A stretch of DNA of 64,000 bases from Domibacillus mangrovi (GCF_001906925.1 NZ_MRWQ01000005.1:186001-250000), one strand, 5' to 3'. Shown: positions 48,253 to 60,753, counted from the first letter of the stretch. Numbers and translations are program-made. Notes: generated by a model from the sequence alone, not told the origin.

Positions 48253-51200
48253 AAATCAGCCGCCTCCAATGCCGGTTTTGGCATTGCTTCCGCGTTAAAG
48301 ATCATCGATTCAAGTACTTGTAAAATCGCATCGGCTGTATCCAGTGATGTTAAGCAAGGAATACCATTTTCAACCGTTTCACGGCGAATTCGGAAACCGT
48401 CACGCGCCGGTTGCTTGCCTCTTGTGAGCGTATTAATGATAAATTGTGCTTGTCCGCTGCGGATTAAATCGAGCATATCAGGACCTTTCGCGCCAATTTT
48501 CGATACCGTTTCAACCGGTACACCGGATTCACGCAAGTAGTTCGCCGTGCCATATGTCGCAAGCAGCTGAAAACCAATGTTGTGAAAGCGTTTTGCAAGT
48601 GCAAGTGCTTCGCCTTTGTCTTTATCCGCTACAGTTAACAGGACAGCGCCTTTTACTGGAATTTTCATACCAGATGCCACAAGGCCTTTGTACAAAGCTT
48701 TTTCAAGCGTATCATCTTTCCCCATTACTTCGCCTGTCGATTTCATTTCAGGACCGAGCGTTGTATCAACGCGGCGCAATTTAGCAAATGAGAATACCGG
48801 TACTTTCACATAGACGCCTTCTTTTTCAGGTACAAGACCTGTCTCATAGCCCATTTCTTTCAATGATTGTCCCATAATGGCTTTTGTAGCAACATTCGCC
48901 ATTGGAACATTTGTAATTTTGCTCAAAAATGGAACAGTACGACTTGAGCGTGGGTTCACTTCGATAACAAATATATCGCCTTTAGAGATGACGTATTGAA
49001 TATTTAATAGACCGATAATATTCAAACCTTTTGCGAGTCTCACTGTGTAATCAATGATTTGTGCTTTTTGATCTTCTGTTAATTTTTGTGGTGGATAGAC
49101 TGCAATGGAGTCGCCTGAATGAACACCAGCACGCTCAATGTGCTCCATGATACCTGGAATGACAACATCTGTACCATCCGAGATTGCATCGACTTCGATT
49201 TCTTGACCTGTTAAATAACGATCAATCAATACTGGATGTTCCGGGTTAATCTTCACTGCATTTGTCATGTATTGAAGAAGTTCTGCTTCTTTATAGACGA
49301 TTTCCATCGCACGTCCACCGAGTACATAAGATGGGCGGACAAGAACCGGATAGCCAATGTTGTTCGCGATTTCAACCGCTGTCTCAACAGAGAACGCCGT
49401 TTTACCGAGCGGCTGCCGCACATCAAGTTCCTGCAATGCTTGCTCAAATTTATCGCGGTTTTCAGCACGGTCTACGTCTTCTAGGCTCGTACCAAGAATT
49501 TTTACACCATGTTCAACTAACTTATCGGCAAGATTGATCGCTGTCTGTCCGCCGAATTGTACGATAACGCCTTCCGGTTTTTCATGATCGATAATGTGCA
49601 TCACATCTTCAATTGTCAGCGGCTCAAAGTATAGTTTATCGGAAATACTGAAGTCCGTTGAGACCGTTTCTGGGTTATTGTTAACAATGATTGCTTCGTA
49701 ACCCGCTTCTTTTAACGCCCATACAGAGTGAACAGTGGCATAATCAAATTCAACACCCTGACCAATACGGATTGGACCTGAACCAAGAACAACAACGGAT
49801 TTACGTTCGGTCACGATTGATTCGTTTTCTTCTTCATACGTACCATAATAATACGGTGTTTCGGATTCAAATTCAGCGGCACACGTATCAACGGTTTTGA
49901 ATACAGGCACGATGCCGTTTTCTTTGCGCCAGTCGTAAACTTCTTTCTCTGTTTTCGCCCACATTTTTGCGATTGTTTTGTCTGCAAAACCGAGCTCTTT
50001 CGCTTTTTTTGCCACAACGGCATCAAATGGATTCTTTTCTACCTCTTTTTCAAAACGAACGATGTTTTCAAATTTTTTCAAGAAAAACAGGTCAATCTGG
50101 CTCCATTCGTGAATGGTTTCAATCGTGATACCACGGCGTAATGCTTCACCTAGATAAAACAAACGCTCATCGCCTGCTTTACGAATACGTTTTTCAATAA
50201 AAGCATCCTCTTTATCTGCAAGTTCATCAAGTTCAAGATGAAAAACGCCGCTTTCAAGTGAACGTACTGCTTTTAACATGGATTCTTCAAAGGTACGACC
50301 GATGGCCATGACTTCGCCTGTTGCTTTCATTTGCGTGCCTAGTGTCCGGTTAGCATTTTCAAATTTATCAAATGGCCAGCGCGGAATTTTCGATACGATG
50401 TAATCAAGTGCAGGCTCAAAGCATGCGTACGTTTTTCCTGTAACTGGGTTCATCATTTCATCAAGTGTCAATCCGACCGCAATTTTTGCTGCAAGTTTGG
50501 CAATCGGATAGCCTGTTGCTTTTGACGCAAGAGCAGATGAACGGCTTACACGCGGATTCACTTCAATAATGTAATACTGAAAACTATATGGATCAAGTGC
50601 TAGCTGTACGTTACAGCCACCTTCAATACCTAGCGCACGAATGATTTTCAAAGACGTGTTACGAAGCATTTGATATTCACGGTCCGTCAATGTTTGGCTT
50701 GGCGCTACAACGATCGAGTCACCTGTATGAACGCCGACCGGATCGATGTTTTCCATGTTACATACAACAATGGCATTATCGCTTGAGTCACGCATCACTT
50801 CGTATTCAACTTCTTTAAAGCCGGCTATGCTTTTCTCAAGAAGACATTGCGTTACAGGGCTATGCTTCAATCCACTTGTAACAATTTCAATTAATTCTTC
50901 TTCGTTCTCGCAAATTCCCCCGCCTGTGCCACCGAGTGTATAAGCAGGGCGTACGATCACTGGATAGCCGACACGTTCAACAAATGTATATGCTTCTTCT
51001 AAATTATGAATGATATCACTGTCCGGTACTGGCTCATTTAAATCATTCATTAAGTTACGGAAAAGGTCTCGGTCTTCAGCTTGTTCAATCGCAGACAGTT
51101 TCGTCCCGAGTACTTCTACTTTATATTCTTCAAGCACGCCTGCATTTGCCAATTCAACCGCCATGTTCAAACCTGTCTGCCCGCCAAGTGTCGGCAAAAT

Positions 51201-51455
51201 TGCGTCTGGACGTTCTTTTTGAATAATGCGGCTTACAAATTCAAGCGTGATTGGTTCGATATAGACAGCATCTGCAATTTCTGTATCCGTCATAATGGTT
51301 GCCGGATTCGAGTTAACAAGAATAACGCGATATCCTTCCTCTTTTAACGCAAGACATGCCTGCGTTCCTGCGTAGTCGAACTCTGCTGCCTGGCCGATTA
51401 CAATTGGGCCGGAGCCAATGACAAGTATACTTTTAATATCTGTGCGTTTAGGCAT
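48249..51455 (-). CDS. pyrAB: Carbamoyl-phosphate synthase, large subunit (pyrimidine-specific)
   Basis: This subunit makes carbamoyl phosphate from ammonia, bicarbonate and two ATP. From the ATG at 51455 (AAGGAGAAACAAA upstream) it has 1068 residues. The two ATP-grasp halves each start with a similar motif: [20 protein letters not shown] near residue 9 and [20 protein letters not shown] near 552. The C-terminal regulatory MGS-like domain (about 930-1068) contains [15 protein letters not shown]. Its start overlaps the pyrAA 3' end. Confidence 0.97.
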
Positions 51456-52539
51456 TTTGTTTCTCCTTTGCAACGTTCTTTTTCATCATATCGATAAAAC
51501 GGTCAAATAAAATATTGTCATCTTCCGGTCCCGGTGATGCTTCTGGATGATATTGAACCGTGAACGCTGGATATGTTTTATGAGCAAGTCCTTCAACTGT
51601 TCCATCGTTCAACGCAAGATGCGTCACTTTCAAGTCTGTGTTTTTAATCGTTTCTTCATCTACCGCATAGCCATGGTTTTGTGAAGTCAGCGCTGTTCGT
51701 CCCGTTTGTAAATCCTTAACCGGGTGGTTCGATCCGCGGTGACCAAATTTCATTTTAAATGTGTCCGCTCCTGATGCAAGCGCAAACAGCTGATGGCCTA
51801 GACAAATACCGAATACCGGCACTTTTCCGATCAAATATTTAACCGTTTCAATTGCATATGGCACATCTTTTGGATCACCAGGTCCGTTTGTCAACATAAT
51901 ACCATCTGGTTTGAACTGCATAATTTGTTCTCCTGTCGTATCATGCGGCACGACGGTGACATCACAGTCACGGTTGTTTAACTCGCGTAAAATGCCGTGC
52001 TTCATACCAAAATCAATGAGCACAACGCGGAATCCGCGGCCTGGACTTGGATAGGCAGATTTCGTTGACACCTGTGCCACCTGGTCTGTCGGCAATACAG
52101 TTGCCTGTAAACGGTGAACCACTTCTTCCGCATTTGCATCCGCAGAAACAATGGCACCTTTTAACGCACCATATTGACGAATAATACGTGTTAATTTACG
52201 TGTGTCGATGCCAGAAATGGCTGGAATGTCTTTCATTTTTAAATATTCATCAATTGAAAATTCACTTCTGAAATTAGAAGGAAAATCAGCTGCTTCTTTA
52301 ACAACAAGTGCTTTTACCGCTGGTTGGATCGTTTCAAAATCGTCACGGTTTATGCCATAGTTTCCAATTAGCGGATATGTAAATGTGACAATTTGTCCGC
52401 AAAATGACGGATCAGATAATGTTTCCTGATAGCCTGTCATTCCTGTTGTAAAAACGACTTCGCCTGTAATATCTTTGTTGCTTCCAAACCCCTCACCAAT
52501 AAATACTGTACCATCTTCTAAAATCAGCTGTTTTTTCAT
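51448..52539 (-). CDS. pyrAA: Carbamoyl-phosphate synthase, small (glutaminase) subunit
   Basis: PyrAA hydrolyses glutamine to feed ammonia to PyrAB. From the ATG at 52539, which overlaps the pyrC stop (ATGA), it has 363 residues. The class I amidotransferase triad is visible: the nucleophile Cys in [16 protein letters not shown] near residue 239, and the His-Glu of [14 protein letters not shown] near 327. The N-terminal domain has [15 protein letters not shown] and [14 protein letters not shown]. Confidence 0.97.
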   Translation of the reverse strand: MKKQLILEDGTVFIGEGFGSNKDITGEVVFTTGMTGYQETLSDPSFCGQIVTFTYPLIGNYGINRDDFETIQPAVKALVVKEAADFPSNFRSEFSIDEYLKMKDIPAISGIDTRKLTRIIRQYGALKGAIVSADANAEEVVHRLQATVLPTDQVAQVSTKSAYPSPGRGFRVVLIDFGMKHGILRELNNRDCDVTVVPHDTTGEQIMQFKPDGIMLTNGPGDPKDVPYAIETVKYLIGKVPVFGICLGHQLFALASGADTFKMKFGHRGSNHPVKDLQTGRTALTSQNHGYAVDEETIKNTDLKVTHLALNDGTVEGLAHKTYPAFTVQYHPEASPGPEDDNILFDRFIDMMKKNVAKEKQNA

Positions 52540-53822
52540 GATTGTTTCGTTCCTTCCTGCCATACAAGATTTCCTTCAAAAAATGTTGCTGTCGGCCACC
52601 CAGTTAACTTGCGGCCTGTAAATGGCGTGTTTTTCCCTTTAGATAAAAATGTTGCTGGATCTACTTCTTTTTCTGTCTCAAGGTCAATAACTGTAATATC
52701 TGCCACAGCCCCTACTTCTAAACGGCCAAATGGCAAATTAAATGTTTCAGATGGCTTGATCGTCATCCAATCAACAAGTTGTTTCAATGTCATCACATTT
52801 TTTTGCACTAGTTCTGTATATAGAAGCGGGAATGCTGTTTCAAACCCTGTAATGCCGAATGGTGCTTTTTGAATACCGGCTGCTTTTTCTTCTGCTGTAT
52901 GAGGTGCATGATCCGTTGCGATGAAATCGATTGTCCCGTCAAGCAGTCCTCCGATTAACGCCTCTTTATCTGCGGATGAACGCAGTGGTGGATTCATTTT
53001 AAAATTGGGATCTTGACCTGGAATATCGAGATCTGTTAGCACGAGATGATGCGGTGATACTTCTCCTGTCACACGAATGCCAGCTTTTTTCGCATCGCGG
53101 ATGACACGTACCGATTCTTTAGTGCTCACATGACAGACGTGATAGTGACAGTTTGCTGCTTCAGCAAGCAATACATCACGAGCAATTTGCACCGACTCAC
53201 AGATCGCAGGAATACCTGGAATGCCTTCACGTTTCGAATATTCTCCTTCATGAACGGCACCACCATAGATTAAACTGTTATCTTCGCAGTGTGCAACGAT
53301 CGCCATGTCAATCGCTGCTGCTTTTTTCATTGCTGCATGCATCATGCCTGCTTCTTGAACGCCCACGCCATCATCTGTATACGCAAATGCGCCGTTTTCT
53401 TTTAATGGGGAGAAGTCAACCAGTTCTTTTCCAGCTTGGCGAATCGTAATCGATGCATATGGTAATACGCGAATATGCGCTTTTTCGTCGATTAGGTTGT
53501 TCACTTTTTGGATGTTTTCTACTGTATCGGGCACAGGGCGTGTGTTTGGCATGGCAGCAATTGTCGTAAATCCGCCTTTTGCTGCGGCCATTGTACCTGA
53601 ATCGATCGTTTCTTTATGCTCACCGCCCGGCTCCCGCAAATGAACGTGCAGATCAACAAGTCCTGGTGCAACGAGGCTGCCGCCTGCATCGATCACTTCT
53701 TCATTAGATGCTGTAAGAGCTGTTCCAATTTCAGCAATTTTACCGTCTTGAATACGAATATCCGCACTCAATAATTCACCAATTTCGTTTAAGATTTGTC
53801 CATTTTTAATTAACCAGCTCAT
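52536..53822 (-). CDS. pyrC: Dihydroorotase
   Basis: PyrC cyclises carbamoyl aspartate to dihydroorotate. From the ATG at 53822 (AGGGAGA upstream) the protein has 428 residues, as in B. subtilis. The amidohydrolase metal site is visible: [11 protein letters not shown] near residue 58, a conserved [14 protein letters not shown] near 86, CHVSTKESV near 230 and [12 protein letters not shown] near 303. It overlaps pyrB by 17 bases. Confidence 0.97.
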   Translation of the reverse strand: MSWLIKNGQILNEIGELLSADIRIQDGKIAEIGTALTASNEEVIDAGGSLVAPGLVDLHVHLREPGGEHKETIDSGTMAAAKGGFTTIAAMPNTRPVPDTVENIQKVNNLIDEKAHIRVLPYASITIRQAGKELVDFSPLKENGAFAYTDDGVGVQEAGMMHAAMKKAAAIDMAIVAHCEDNSLIYGGAVHEGEYSKREGIPGIPAICESVQIARDVLLAEAANCHYHVCHVSTKESVRVIRDAKKAGIRVTGEVSPHHLVLTDLDIPGQDPNFKMNPPLRSSADKEALIGGLLDGTIDFIATDHAPHTAEEKAAGIQKAPFGITGFETAFPLLYTELVQKNVMTLKQLVDWMTIKPSETFNLPFGRLEVGAVADITVIDLETEKEVDPATFLSKGKNTPFTGRKLTGWPTATFFEGNLVWQEGTKQS

Positions 53823-54717
53823 CTGACAGTCTCCCTTCAAGTACTTCTTTTAATACGGCCATACGTACATATACCCCATTTTCCATCTGTTTAAATATAC
53901 GCGATCGTTCGCATTCAACCAAGCTATCCGCAATTTCTGCGTCGCGGTTTACCGGTGCTGGATGCATAATAATACTTCCATCTTTCATGCGGCGCTCCCG
54001 CTCTTCTGTCAACCCAAAGCGAAGGTGATATTCTTCTTTCGTCATCGTAGACGCCACTTGATGCCGTTCATGCTGAATGCGCAAAAGCATAAGTACATCT
54101 ACCTGCTCGATCAGTTTGTCGATTTCAACAAATCCGCTCGATTTCATAAACTCCTCTTCAAACCATTCCGGTGGTCCTGAAAATTTCACATTTGCGCCAA
54201 GTCTTTGCAATGCTTCTGCATTCGAACGAGCGACACGGCTATGACGTATGTCACCGACAATGCCAATGTTCAAACCTTCAAACGAACCAAATTCCTGTTG
54301 AATAGTGAGCAGGTCAAGTAAACATTGTGTCGGATGCTGACCGCAACCGTCGCCTGCGTTAATAACTGGAATGTTAATATGACCGACAAGTTCATCATAA
54401 TACGCATCTTCTTCGTGACGGATAACAACTGCATTTACACCTATTGCTTCCATTGTGCGCACTGTATCATAGAGTGTTTCCCCTTTTAAAACGCTCGAGC
54501 TGCCGACATCAAATGGAATGACATTAAGCCCCATTTTTCGTTCTGCCATTTCAAAACTTGTTTTCGTTCTCGTACTTGCTTCAAAAAACAAATTTGCGAC
54601 AAATAATTTTTCATTTGGCGACCATACTTCGCCTTCCGCAAATTTCTGTGCCTGCATTAATATTAACAAAATTTCATCTTTATGCAAATCTCTAATTGAA
54701 ACTATATTTTTCATCAT
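53806..54717 (-). CDS. pyrB: Aspartate carbamoyltransferase, catalytic subunit
   Basis: PyrB commits carbamoyl phosphate and aspartate to pyrimidine synthesis. The 303-residue protein shows the carbamoyl-phosphate motif [15 protein letters not shown] near residue 48, [20 protein letters not shown] near 121, and [13 protein letters not shown] near 250. No regulatory subunit (PyrI) gene is present, as in other bacilli. It is preceded by the second PyrR attenuator. Confidence 0.97.
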   Translation of the reverse strand: MMKNIVSIRDLHKDEILLILMQAQKFAEGEVWSPNEKLFVANLFFEASTRTKTSFEMAERKMGLNVIPFDVGSSSVLKGETLYDTVRTMEAIGVNAVVIRHEEDAYYDELVGHINIPVINAGDGCGQHPTQCLLDLLTIQQEFGSFEGLNIGIVGDIRHSRVARSNAEALQRLGANVKFSGPPEWFEEEFMKSSGFVEIDKLIEQVDVLMLLRIQHERHQVASTMTKEEYHLRFGLTEERERRMKDGSIIMHPAPVNRDAEIADSLVECERSRIFKQMENGVYVRMAVLKEVLEGRLSDELVN

Positions 54718-54740
54718 CGATTCCCGCCTCCGTTTTCATG

Positions 54741-54886
54741 AAAAAAACACCCTCAAGAACGGGGTGTTTTTTCGTCTTTACAGCATAACGAAGCTGTACT
54801 GCACAAATGTGCAGAACGATTTCACCCTTAAATGCCTCTCGTGCATTTTTAAAAGGTTGTCAATGTTCATAAAGCCTCTCAGGACT
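54741..54886 (-). promoter_or_regulatory. PyrR-dependent attenuator between pyrR and pyrB
   Basis: The leader contains the PyrR binding loop AGTCCTGAGAGGCT (54873-54886, complement) and ends in a strong terminator (54741-54772: AACACCCC..., loop, GGGTGTTTTTTT). Two further hairpins (CTGCACA/TGTGCAG and ACAGC/GCTGT) in the middle form part of the antiterminator region. UMP-bound PyrR would favour termination before pyrB. Confidence 0.9.
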
Positions 54887-54904
54887 TTCATTTAACATTC
54901 ATCT

Positions 54905-55545
<641 letters not shown>

Positions 55546-55575
55546 GTTCTTAAAGGTTCTTATTCAACTGCATTT

Positions 55576-55604
55576 ATTTTAACGATAATCGCACAGATTG
55601 TCAA
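55576..55604 (-). promoter_or_regulatory. Sigma-A promoter of the pyr operon
   Basis: TTGACA (55599-55604) and TAAAAT (55576-55581) are spaced by 17 bases on the minus strand. The -35 box includes the TGA stop codon of the upstream pseudouridine synthase gene. Confidence 0.85.
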
Positions 55605-56512
55605 TTATTTTTCTTCAGTTCAATAAGAATGTCGTCAAATTCTTTTGGAGCAGGTGCTTCAAACTCCATATATTCACCTGTACGGGGATGAACAAACCCA
55701 AGAATACCAGCATGAAGCGCCTGTCCATCAAGGTCGAGCGTTTTTTTCGGTCCATATTTAGGATCACCTGCTAGGGGGAAACCAATATATTTCATATGTA
55801 CGCGAATTTGATGTGTACGCCCTGTTTCAAGTTCACATTCAACGAGCGTAAAGTCTTCAAATCGCTCGATCACATGAAAGTGAGTGACCGCGGCTTTTCC
55901 CGTATCAACGACCGCCATTTTTTGACGATCTTTCGGGTCACGGCCGATTGGTGCTTCAATTGTGCCGAAATCATGTGGAATCACACCATGCACAACAGCT
56001 TTATATTTTCTTGTGACTGATTTGTCAACGAGTTGATTGACAAGCTTTTCATGCGCCATATCGTTTTTCGCGACCATTAATAGTCCGGACGTATCTTTAT
56101 CAATCCGATGGACAATCCCTGGGCGCATAACACCATTGATGCCCGACAAATCTTTACAGTGAAACATTAACCCATTCACAAGCGTACCGCTCACATGGCC
56201 AGGTGCGGGATGGACAACCATGCCGCTCGGTTTATTCACAATAATAACATCCGCATCCTCATAATACACATCGAGGTGTAAATCTTCTGCTTCAATTTTC
56301 AATTCTGCTGGCTCCGGAATATGAATCGTCACTTCATCACCAGCGACGGCTTTATAGTTTGCTTTTACAGGCTTACCGTTGACGAGTACATACCCTTCCT
56401 TCAACCAATCCTGCACTTGTGTCCTTGAAAACTGTTCATCTTGTGCCGCGGCTAATTTATCAATCCGGCTGCCGCTTTCTTCTTCCATTACGGTAAAATT
56501 TATATTTCCCAC
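55601..56512 (-). CDS. rluD: RluD-type 23S rRNA pseudouridine synthase (YlyB)
   Basis: The protein has an N-terminal S4 RNA-binding domain (RIDKLAAAQDEQFSRTQVQDWLKEGYVLVNGK) and the pseudouridine synthase catalytic motif RIDKDTSGLLMVAKND near residue 135, followed by GRTHQIRVHMKYIGFPLAGD near 228. From the GTG at 56512 (AGAGGG six bases upstream) it is 303 residues. It lies between lspA and pyrR as in B. subtilis. The exact target uridines cannot be read from sequence. Confidence 0.95.
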   Translation of the reverse strand: MGNINFTVMEEESGSRIDKLAAAQDEQFSRTQVQDWLKEGYVLVNGKPVKANYKAVAGDEVTIHIPEPAELKIEAEDLHLDVYYEDADVIIVNKPSGMVVHPAPGHVSGTLVNGLMFHCKDLSGINGVMRPGIVHRIDKDTSGLLMVAKNDMAHEKLVNQLVDKSVTRKYKAVVHGVIPHDFGTIEAPIGRDPKDRQKMAVVDTGKAAVTHFHVIERFEDFTLVECELETGRTHQIRVHMKYIGFPLAGDPKYGPKKTLDLDGQALHAGILGFVHPRTGEYMEFEAPAPKEFDDILIELKKNN

Positions 56513-56513
56513 T

Positions 56514-56972
56514 TTATTCCCTCTTCCTTTTTTGATCTTCAATAAACATAGCGCCAAATAATAAAAGGACACCTATCGTTAGTGCTGCATCCGCGATGTT
56601 AAAAATCGGAAAATGGTAGCCAAAAATAAACGTCTGTATGAAATCAACGACTTCACCGCGAAACAACCGGTCAATAAAATTACCAATCGCACCACCAAGC
56701 AAAATTGCGAGCGATGTTTTCATTAATGGTTTTCCTTTTGCCTCTGTCTGCATAAAATACACAAGTGCCACGACGACCACTGCGGTAATGATATAGAATA
56801 GCCAGAATTGGCCTTCAAGCATCCCCCATGCCGCACCTCGATTTCGATGAGATGTTATATGAAAGATATCGTTCATCACTTTTACACTTTCGCCCATTTC
56901 CATTGATGCAACAATAAGCCACTTCGTCCATTGATCTAATAAGATTACTAACAGTGTCAATACGTAATACAT
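56514..56972 (-). CDS. lspA: Lipoprotein signal peptidase (signal peptidase II)
   Basis: LspA cleaves diacylglyceryl-prolipoproteins in the membrane. The 152-residue protein has four predicted transmembrane segments and both catalytic aspartates in GAIGNFIDRLFRGEVVDFI (near residue 98) and FPIFNIADAALTIG (near 122). An N-terminal LLDQWTKW motif is present. The 3' end holds the ribosome binding site of the rluD-type gene. Confidence 0.96.
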   Translation of the reverse strand: MYYVLTLLVILLDQWTKWLIVASMEMGESVKVMNDIFHITSHRNRGAAWGMLEGQFWLFYIITAVVVVALVYFMQTEAKGKPLMKTSLAILLGGAIGNFIDRLFRGEVVDFIQTFIFGYHFPIFNIADAALTIGVLLLFGAMFIEDQKRKRE

Positions 56973-57005
56973 CTATACGTTCCTCCATCTGCCTGGATAA
57001 CGGTG

Positions 57006-57035
57006 AAAAGAGGCTAGCGGTTGCTAACCTCTTTT
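57006..57035 (-). terminator. Terminator after ileS
   Basis: The hairpin AAAGAGGTTAGC / GCTAGCCTCTTT (one mismatch, short loop) is followed by TTC on the minus strand. It lies 9 bases after the ileS stop and before lspA. The ylyA gene found here in B. subtilis is absent. Confidence 0.7.
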
Positions 57036-57044
57036 TCTTATCCT

Positions 57045-59816
57045 TTAATTTAATTCTGGATAATGCTCATCTACAACCTTAGCACAGCGCAGGCAAAGTG
57101 TTGAATATGCTGAATCCTGTCCAACTTCTTCCGTCACCGTCCAACAGCGTTCACACGTTTCACCGGACGCTTTCTCAATGACAACAGATGCTGTATCAAG
57201 CTTCACTGCATCGTCTGGTGCCTCTGCTTTAGAACCGGCTACTTCAAATCCAGATACGATAAACAATTGTTTCAAATCTTCCTGAATAGATGCAAGAAGG
57301 TCCGTTACATCACTGTCAGCGTATAAACGTACGTGTGCTGTAAGTGATTTACCAATCACTTTCTCATTACGCGCTTTTTCCAGCGCTTTTAACACATCGT
57401 CACGTACATTCATAAATGCTGTCCATTTCACTGTTAAGCTTGCTGCATCCGCAATCTCTTGATACTCCGGCATATCTGTCAATTGAACATATTGTTCTGT
57501 TGCGCCCGGTACTTCTGCCCATACTTCATCTGCTGTATGCGGCAAAATTGGTGAAAGAAGTTTTGCAAGAGCTGTTAACGTTTCATAAAGAACCGTTTGA
57601 ATTGCTCGGCGCTCCGATTGATTTTCCGCTTCGATATAAAGAACGTCTTTAGCAAAATCTAGATAGAACGAACTCATATCTACCGTAAAGAAATTATTAA
57701 TTGCATGATAAATAGCTGCGAATTCATAGTTTTCATAATAGCTGCGGACATTTTTAATTAATTCATTTAATTTCACAAGCATAAATTGATCAACTTCACG
57801 CAAGTTTTCATACGAAACAGCATGCTGTGTGGGATCAAATCCATCAAGGTTTCCAAGCAGGAAACGGAATGTATTGCGGATCTTCCGATATACTTCTGTA
57901 ACCTGTTTCAAAATGGCATCAGATACACGCACATCCGCCTGAAAGTCAACAGAAGCTACCCATAAACGTAAAATATCCGCCCCCAGCTGGTCCATCACTT
58001 TTGATGGGATCACCGTATTTCCTAGTGATTTGCTCATTTTACGGCCTTCGCCATCAAGCGCAAATCCGTGGCTAAGAACACCTTTATATGGCGCTTTTCC
58101 TGTTACAGCCACACCCGTAATGAGAGATGAATTAAACCATCCCCGATATTGATCTGATCCTTCCAAATAAAGATCGGCTGGACGCTGTGCATCATCGCGA
58201 AGTTCAAGAACAGCTTGATGAGATGAACCTGAGTCAAACCAAACATCCATAATATCATTTTCCTTCGTAAACTCACCATTCGGGCTGCCTGGATGTGTAA
58301 AACCTTCTGGCAATAAATCTTTTGTTTCACGCTTAAACCAGATGTTAGAGCCATGTTTACGGAACAGATCGGATACATGAGCGATTGTTTCATCTGTAAT
58401 GATAGGATCACCGTTTTCTGCATAGAACACAGGTATTGGCACACCCCACGCGCGTTGGCGGGAAATACACCAGTCGCCTCGGTCACGGATCATATTAAAT
58501 AGACGCGTTTCACCCCATGATGGTACCCATTTCGTTTCTTTAACAGCTTCTAATAATTCTGGACGGAATGCATCAATTGACGCAAACCATTGGGCTGTCG
58601 CACGGTAAATAACCGGTTTTTTCGTCCGCCAGTCATGTGGGTATGAATGTGTAATAAATTCCATGCTCAAAAGCGCACCAACTTCTGTAAGCTTTTCAGT
58701 GATCACTTTGTTTGCTTTGTCATAGAAAAGACCTTCAAAACCCGGTGCTTCTTCTGTCATCACACCGCGGTCATTCACTGGGCAAAGAACATCAAGACCG
58801 TATTTTTTACCAATGATAAAGTCATCTTCTCCATGTCCAGGTGCTGTATGAACGCATCCTGTACCGGAATCGGTTGTCACGTGTTCGCCGAGCATAACGA
58901 GTGAATCACGATCGTAAATCGGGTGAGCAGCCACAATGTTCTCCAACTCTTCCCCTTTGATCATTTTTTCCTTCGTGTAGGAGCTCCAGCCAATTTTCTC
59001 GGCTACTTCTTCAAGAAGAGCTTCCACCACGACAAAACGATCGCCGCCTGTGTTTACAACAGCATAAGACAAGTCCGGATGAACTGCGATTCCAAGGTTT
59101 GCTGGAATCGTCCACGGTGTTGTCGTCCAAATAATTATTTTCGTGCCTTCTTCAAGTACACCATTGCCTTGTTTTACGTTAAACGCCACATAAATGGATG
59201 CGGATTTTTTATCTTGGTATTCAATTTCAGCTTCAGCAAGTGCTGATTCAGATGAAGGTGACCAGTAAACAGGTTTCAGCCCTTTATAAATATAGCCTTT
59301 CTTCGCCATTTCACCGAATACTTTAATTTGCTGAGCTTCATATTCTGGCTTCAACGTAATGTATGGATTTTCCCAATCACCGCGAACGCCAAGACGTTTA
59401 AACTGTATACGTTGACTGTCAATTTGTTTATAAGCATAGTCTTCACAAAGTTGGCGGAACTGGGCCACTGTCATTTCTTTTCGATTCACACCCGAGTTTG
59501 TCAATGCCTGTTCAATTGGCAAACCATGTGTATCCCAGCCTGGAATATAAGGTGCATAATAACCGCTCATTGATTTAAAGCGGACAATAAAGTCTTTCAA
59601 TATTTTATTCAGCGCATGTCCGATATGAATGTCGCCGTTTGCATAAGGAGGGCCATCATGTAAAACAAACATCGGACGGTCTTTCGTACGATCAAGCACT
59701 TGCTTGTAAATATCTGTTTCATTCCATGCTTTTTGCATATCTGGTTCACGTTTTGGCAAATTGCCTCGCATCGGGAATTCTGTTTTCGGCATTAGTAATG
59801 TCTCTTTATAATTCAT
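57045..59816 (-). CDS. ileS: Isoleucyl-tRNA synthetase
   Basis: IleS charges tRNA-Ile and edits mischarged Val-tRNA. The 923 residues match the Bacillus enzyme. Class I signatures: HIGH in [17 protein letters not shown] (near residue 55) and KMSKS in [10 protein letters not shown] (near 595). The CP1 editing domain lies between. A C-terminal zinc site C-x2-C ... C-x2-C is seen (CERCWTV ... CLRC, near 885-910). Expression is controlled by an upstream T-box. Confidence 0.98.
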   Translation of the reverse strand: MNYKETLLMPKTEFPMRGNLPKREPDMQKAWNETDIYKQVLDRTKDRPMFVLHDGPPYANGDIHIGHALNKILKDFIVRFKSMSGYYAPYIPGWDTHGLPIEQALTNSGVNRKEMTVAQFRQLCEDYAYKQIDSQRIQFKRLGVRGDWENPYITLKPEYEAQQIKVFGEMAKKGYIYKGLKPVYWSPSSESALAEAEIEYQDKKSASIYVAFNVKQGNGVLEEGTKIIIWTTTPWTIPANLGIAVHPDLSYAVVNTGGDRFVVVEALLEEVAEKIGWSSYTKEKMIKGEELENIVAAHPIYDRDSLVMLGEHVTTDSGTGCVHTAPGHGEDDFIIGKKYGLDVLCPVNDRGVMTEEAPGFEGLFYDKANKVITEKLTEVGALLSMEFITHSYPHDWRTKKPVIYRATAQWFASIDAFRPELLEAVKETKWVPSWGETRLFNMIRDRGDWCISRQRAWGVPIPVFYAENGDPIITDETIAHVSDLFRKHGSNIWFKRETKDLLPEGFTHPGSPNGEFTKENDIMDVWFDSGSSHQAVLELRDDAQRPADLYLEGSDQYRGWFNSSLITGVAVTGKAPYKGVLSHGFALDGEGRKMSKSLGNTVIPSKVMDQLGADILRLWVASVDFQADVRVSDAILKQVTEVYRKIRNTFRFLLGNLDGFDPTQHAVSYENLREVDQFMLVKLNELIKNVRSYYENYEFAAIYHAINNFFTVDMSSFYLDFAKDVLYIEAENQSERRAIQTVLYETLTALAKLLSPILPHTADEVWAEVPGATEQYVQLTDMPEYQEIADAASLTVKWTAFMNVRDDVLKALEKARNEKVIGKSLTAHVRLYADSDVTDLLASIQEDLKQLFIVSGFEVAGSKAEAPDDAVKLDTASVVIEKASGETCERCWTVTEEVGQDSAYSTLCLRCAKVVDEHYPELN

Positions 59817-59851
59817 ATCCCATTCTCCTTTAAACTAAATGTAATAAATAC

Positions 59852-60112
59852 AAAAAACCTTTTACATCCCCTAAATAAGGGACGAAAAAGGTTTCCGCGG
59901 TACCACCCTGATTGACAGCAACTACACTGTCCGCTCACCATCCGTAACGTGGATGAGCCGCTTGTCCGCTACTATTCGTTCACGAAAAGCACTCAAGGGT
60001 GATCTTCCGTCAACAATCAGCAGCCGGGCTTTCACCCTCCCCGGTTCGCTTCAACACTGATTTATGTAAACGTACTGTCCCCATCATCGTTTTTGCTTAT
60101 ATAGTTATTTGA
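59852..60112 (-). promoter_or_regulatory. T-box riboswitch (isoleucine) of ileS
   Basis: The ~260-base leader has the conserved T-box sequence AGGGTGGTACCGCG (59896-59909, complement), which pairs with the uncharged tRNA acceptor end. A terminator stem follows (AAACCTTTTTCG ... AAAAGGTTTTTTG, 59852-59894). The specifier loop in stem I reads GGAAGATCACCC with codon AUC (60001-60003), decoding Ile. Low charged tRNA-Ile would stabilise the antiterminator and allow ileS transcription. This accounts for the 335-bp divIVA-ileS gap. Confidence 0.95.
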
Positions 60113-60120
60113 ATAAATCC

Positions 60121-60149
60121 ATTATAGAAATGAAGCGGTCATCCGTCAA
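60121..60149 (-). promoter_or_regulatory. Sigma-A promoter of ileS
   Basis: TTGACG (60144-60149), a 17-base spacer and a perfect TATAAT (60121-60126) lie on the minus strand immediately after the divIVA stop and upstream of the T-box leader. Confidence 0.9.
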
Positions 60150-60151
60150 GT

Positions 60152-60661
60152 TTACATGTCGTCTTCGCTTAATTGCTCAATTTCATCCGTATCCACTTCA
60201 AAACCCATTAATGCATCCCAATCGTCGTTGCTCAATAAATCTAGCTGCGCTTCCATCAACATTTTAAATCGTGTCCGGAATACTTTTGACTGTTTTTTCA
60301 ATTCTTCAATTTCAACTGCAATACGACGCGCCTTTGACAGAGACTCTTCAACAATACGATCCGCATTTTTTTCAGCTTCCCGCACGAGCAGTTTCGCTTC
60401 TTTTTGGGCATTGCGTTTCACATCTTCCGCTGTTTCCTGCGCAATGACAATCGATTTGTTTAATGTTTCTTCAATATTGGAAAAATAACTGAGCCGTTCC
60501 GTTTGTGAAGCAAGCTTTGTTTCCAATTCTTTTTTTTCACGAATAATGAGTTCATAATCTTTTATGATTTGGTTTAAATAATCATTCACTTCGTCCTCAT
60601 CATATCCACGAAATGAACGTCCGAATTCTTTTTTATGTATGTCCAACGGCGTTAAGGGCAT
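60152..60661 (-). CDS. divIVA: Cell division initiation protein DivIVA
   Basis: DivIVA senses negative membrane curvature at poles and septa, recruits MinJ/MinCD, and helps polar chromosome anchoring in sporulation. The 169-residue protein has the membrane-binding N-terminus (MPLTPLDIHKKEFGRSFRGYDEDEVNDYL) and long coiled coils (about 30-60 and 70-130). It begins after TTTGGAGGTGACTGT. Confidence 0.96.
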   Translation of the reverse strand: MPLTPLDIHKKEFGRSFRGYDEDEVNDYLNQIIKDYELIIREKKELETKLASQTERLSYFSNIEETLNKSIVIAQETAEDVKRNAQKEAKLLVREAEKNADRIVEESLSKARRIAVEIEELKKQSKVFRTRFKMLMEAQLDLLSNDDWDALMGFEVDTDEIEQLSEDDM

Positions 60662-60700
60662 ACAGTCACCTCCAAAGCGTTACATTAACAACTGTGTTTT

Positions 60701-60706
60701 ATTATA
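60701..60706 (-). promoter_or_regulatory. Probable divIVA promoter (-10 box)
   Basis: A perfect TATAAT lies 40 bases upstream of divIVA on the minus strand. The -35 is weak (CATACA at 18-bp spacing). Confidence 0.5.
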
Positions 60707-60753
60707 AAGGTTTTTCCACTCTTTTGTATGGAAATTTCTTTATTTTCTTAATT

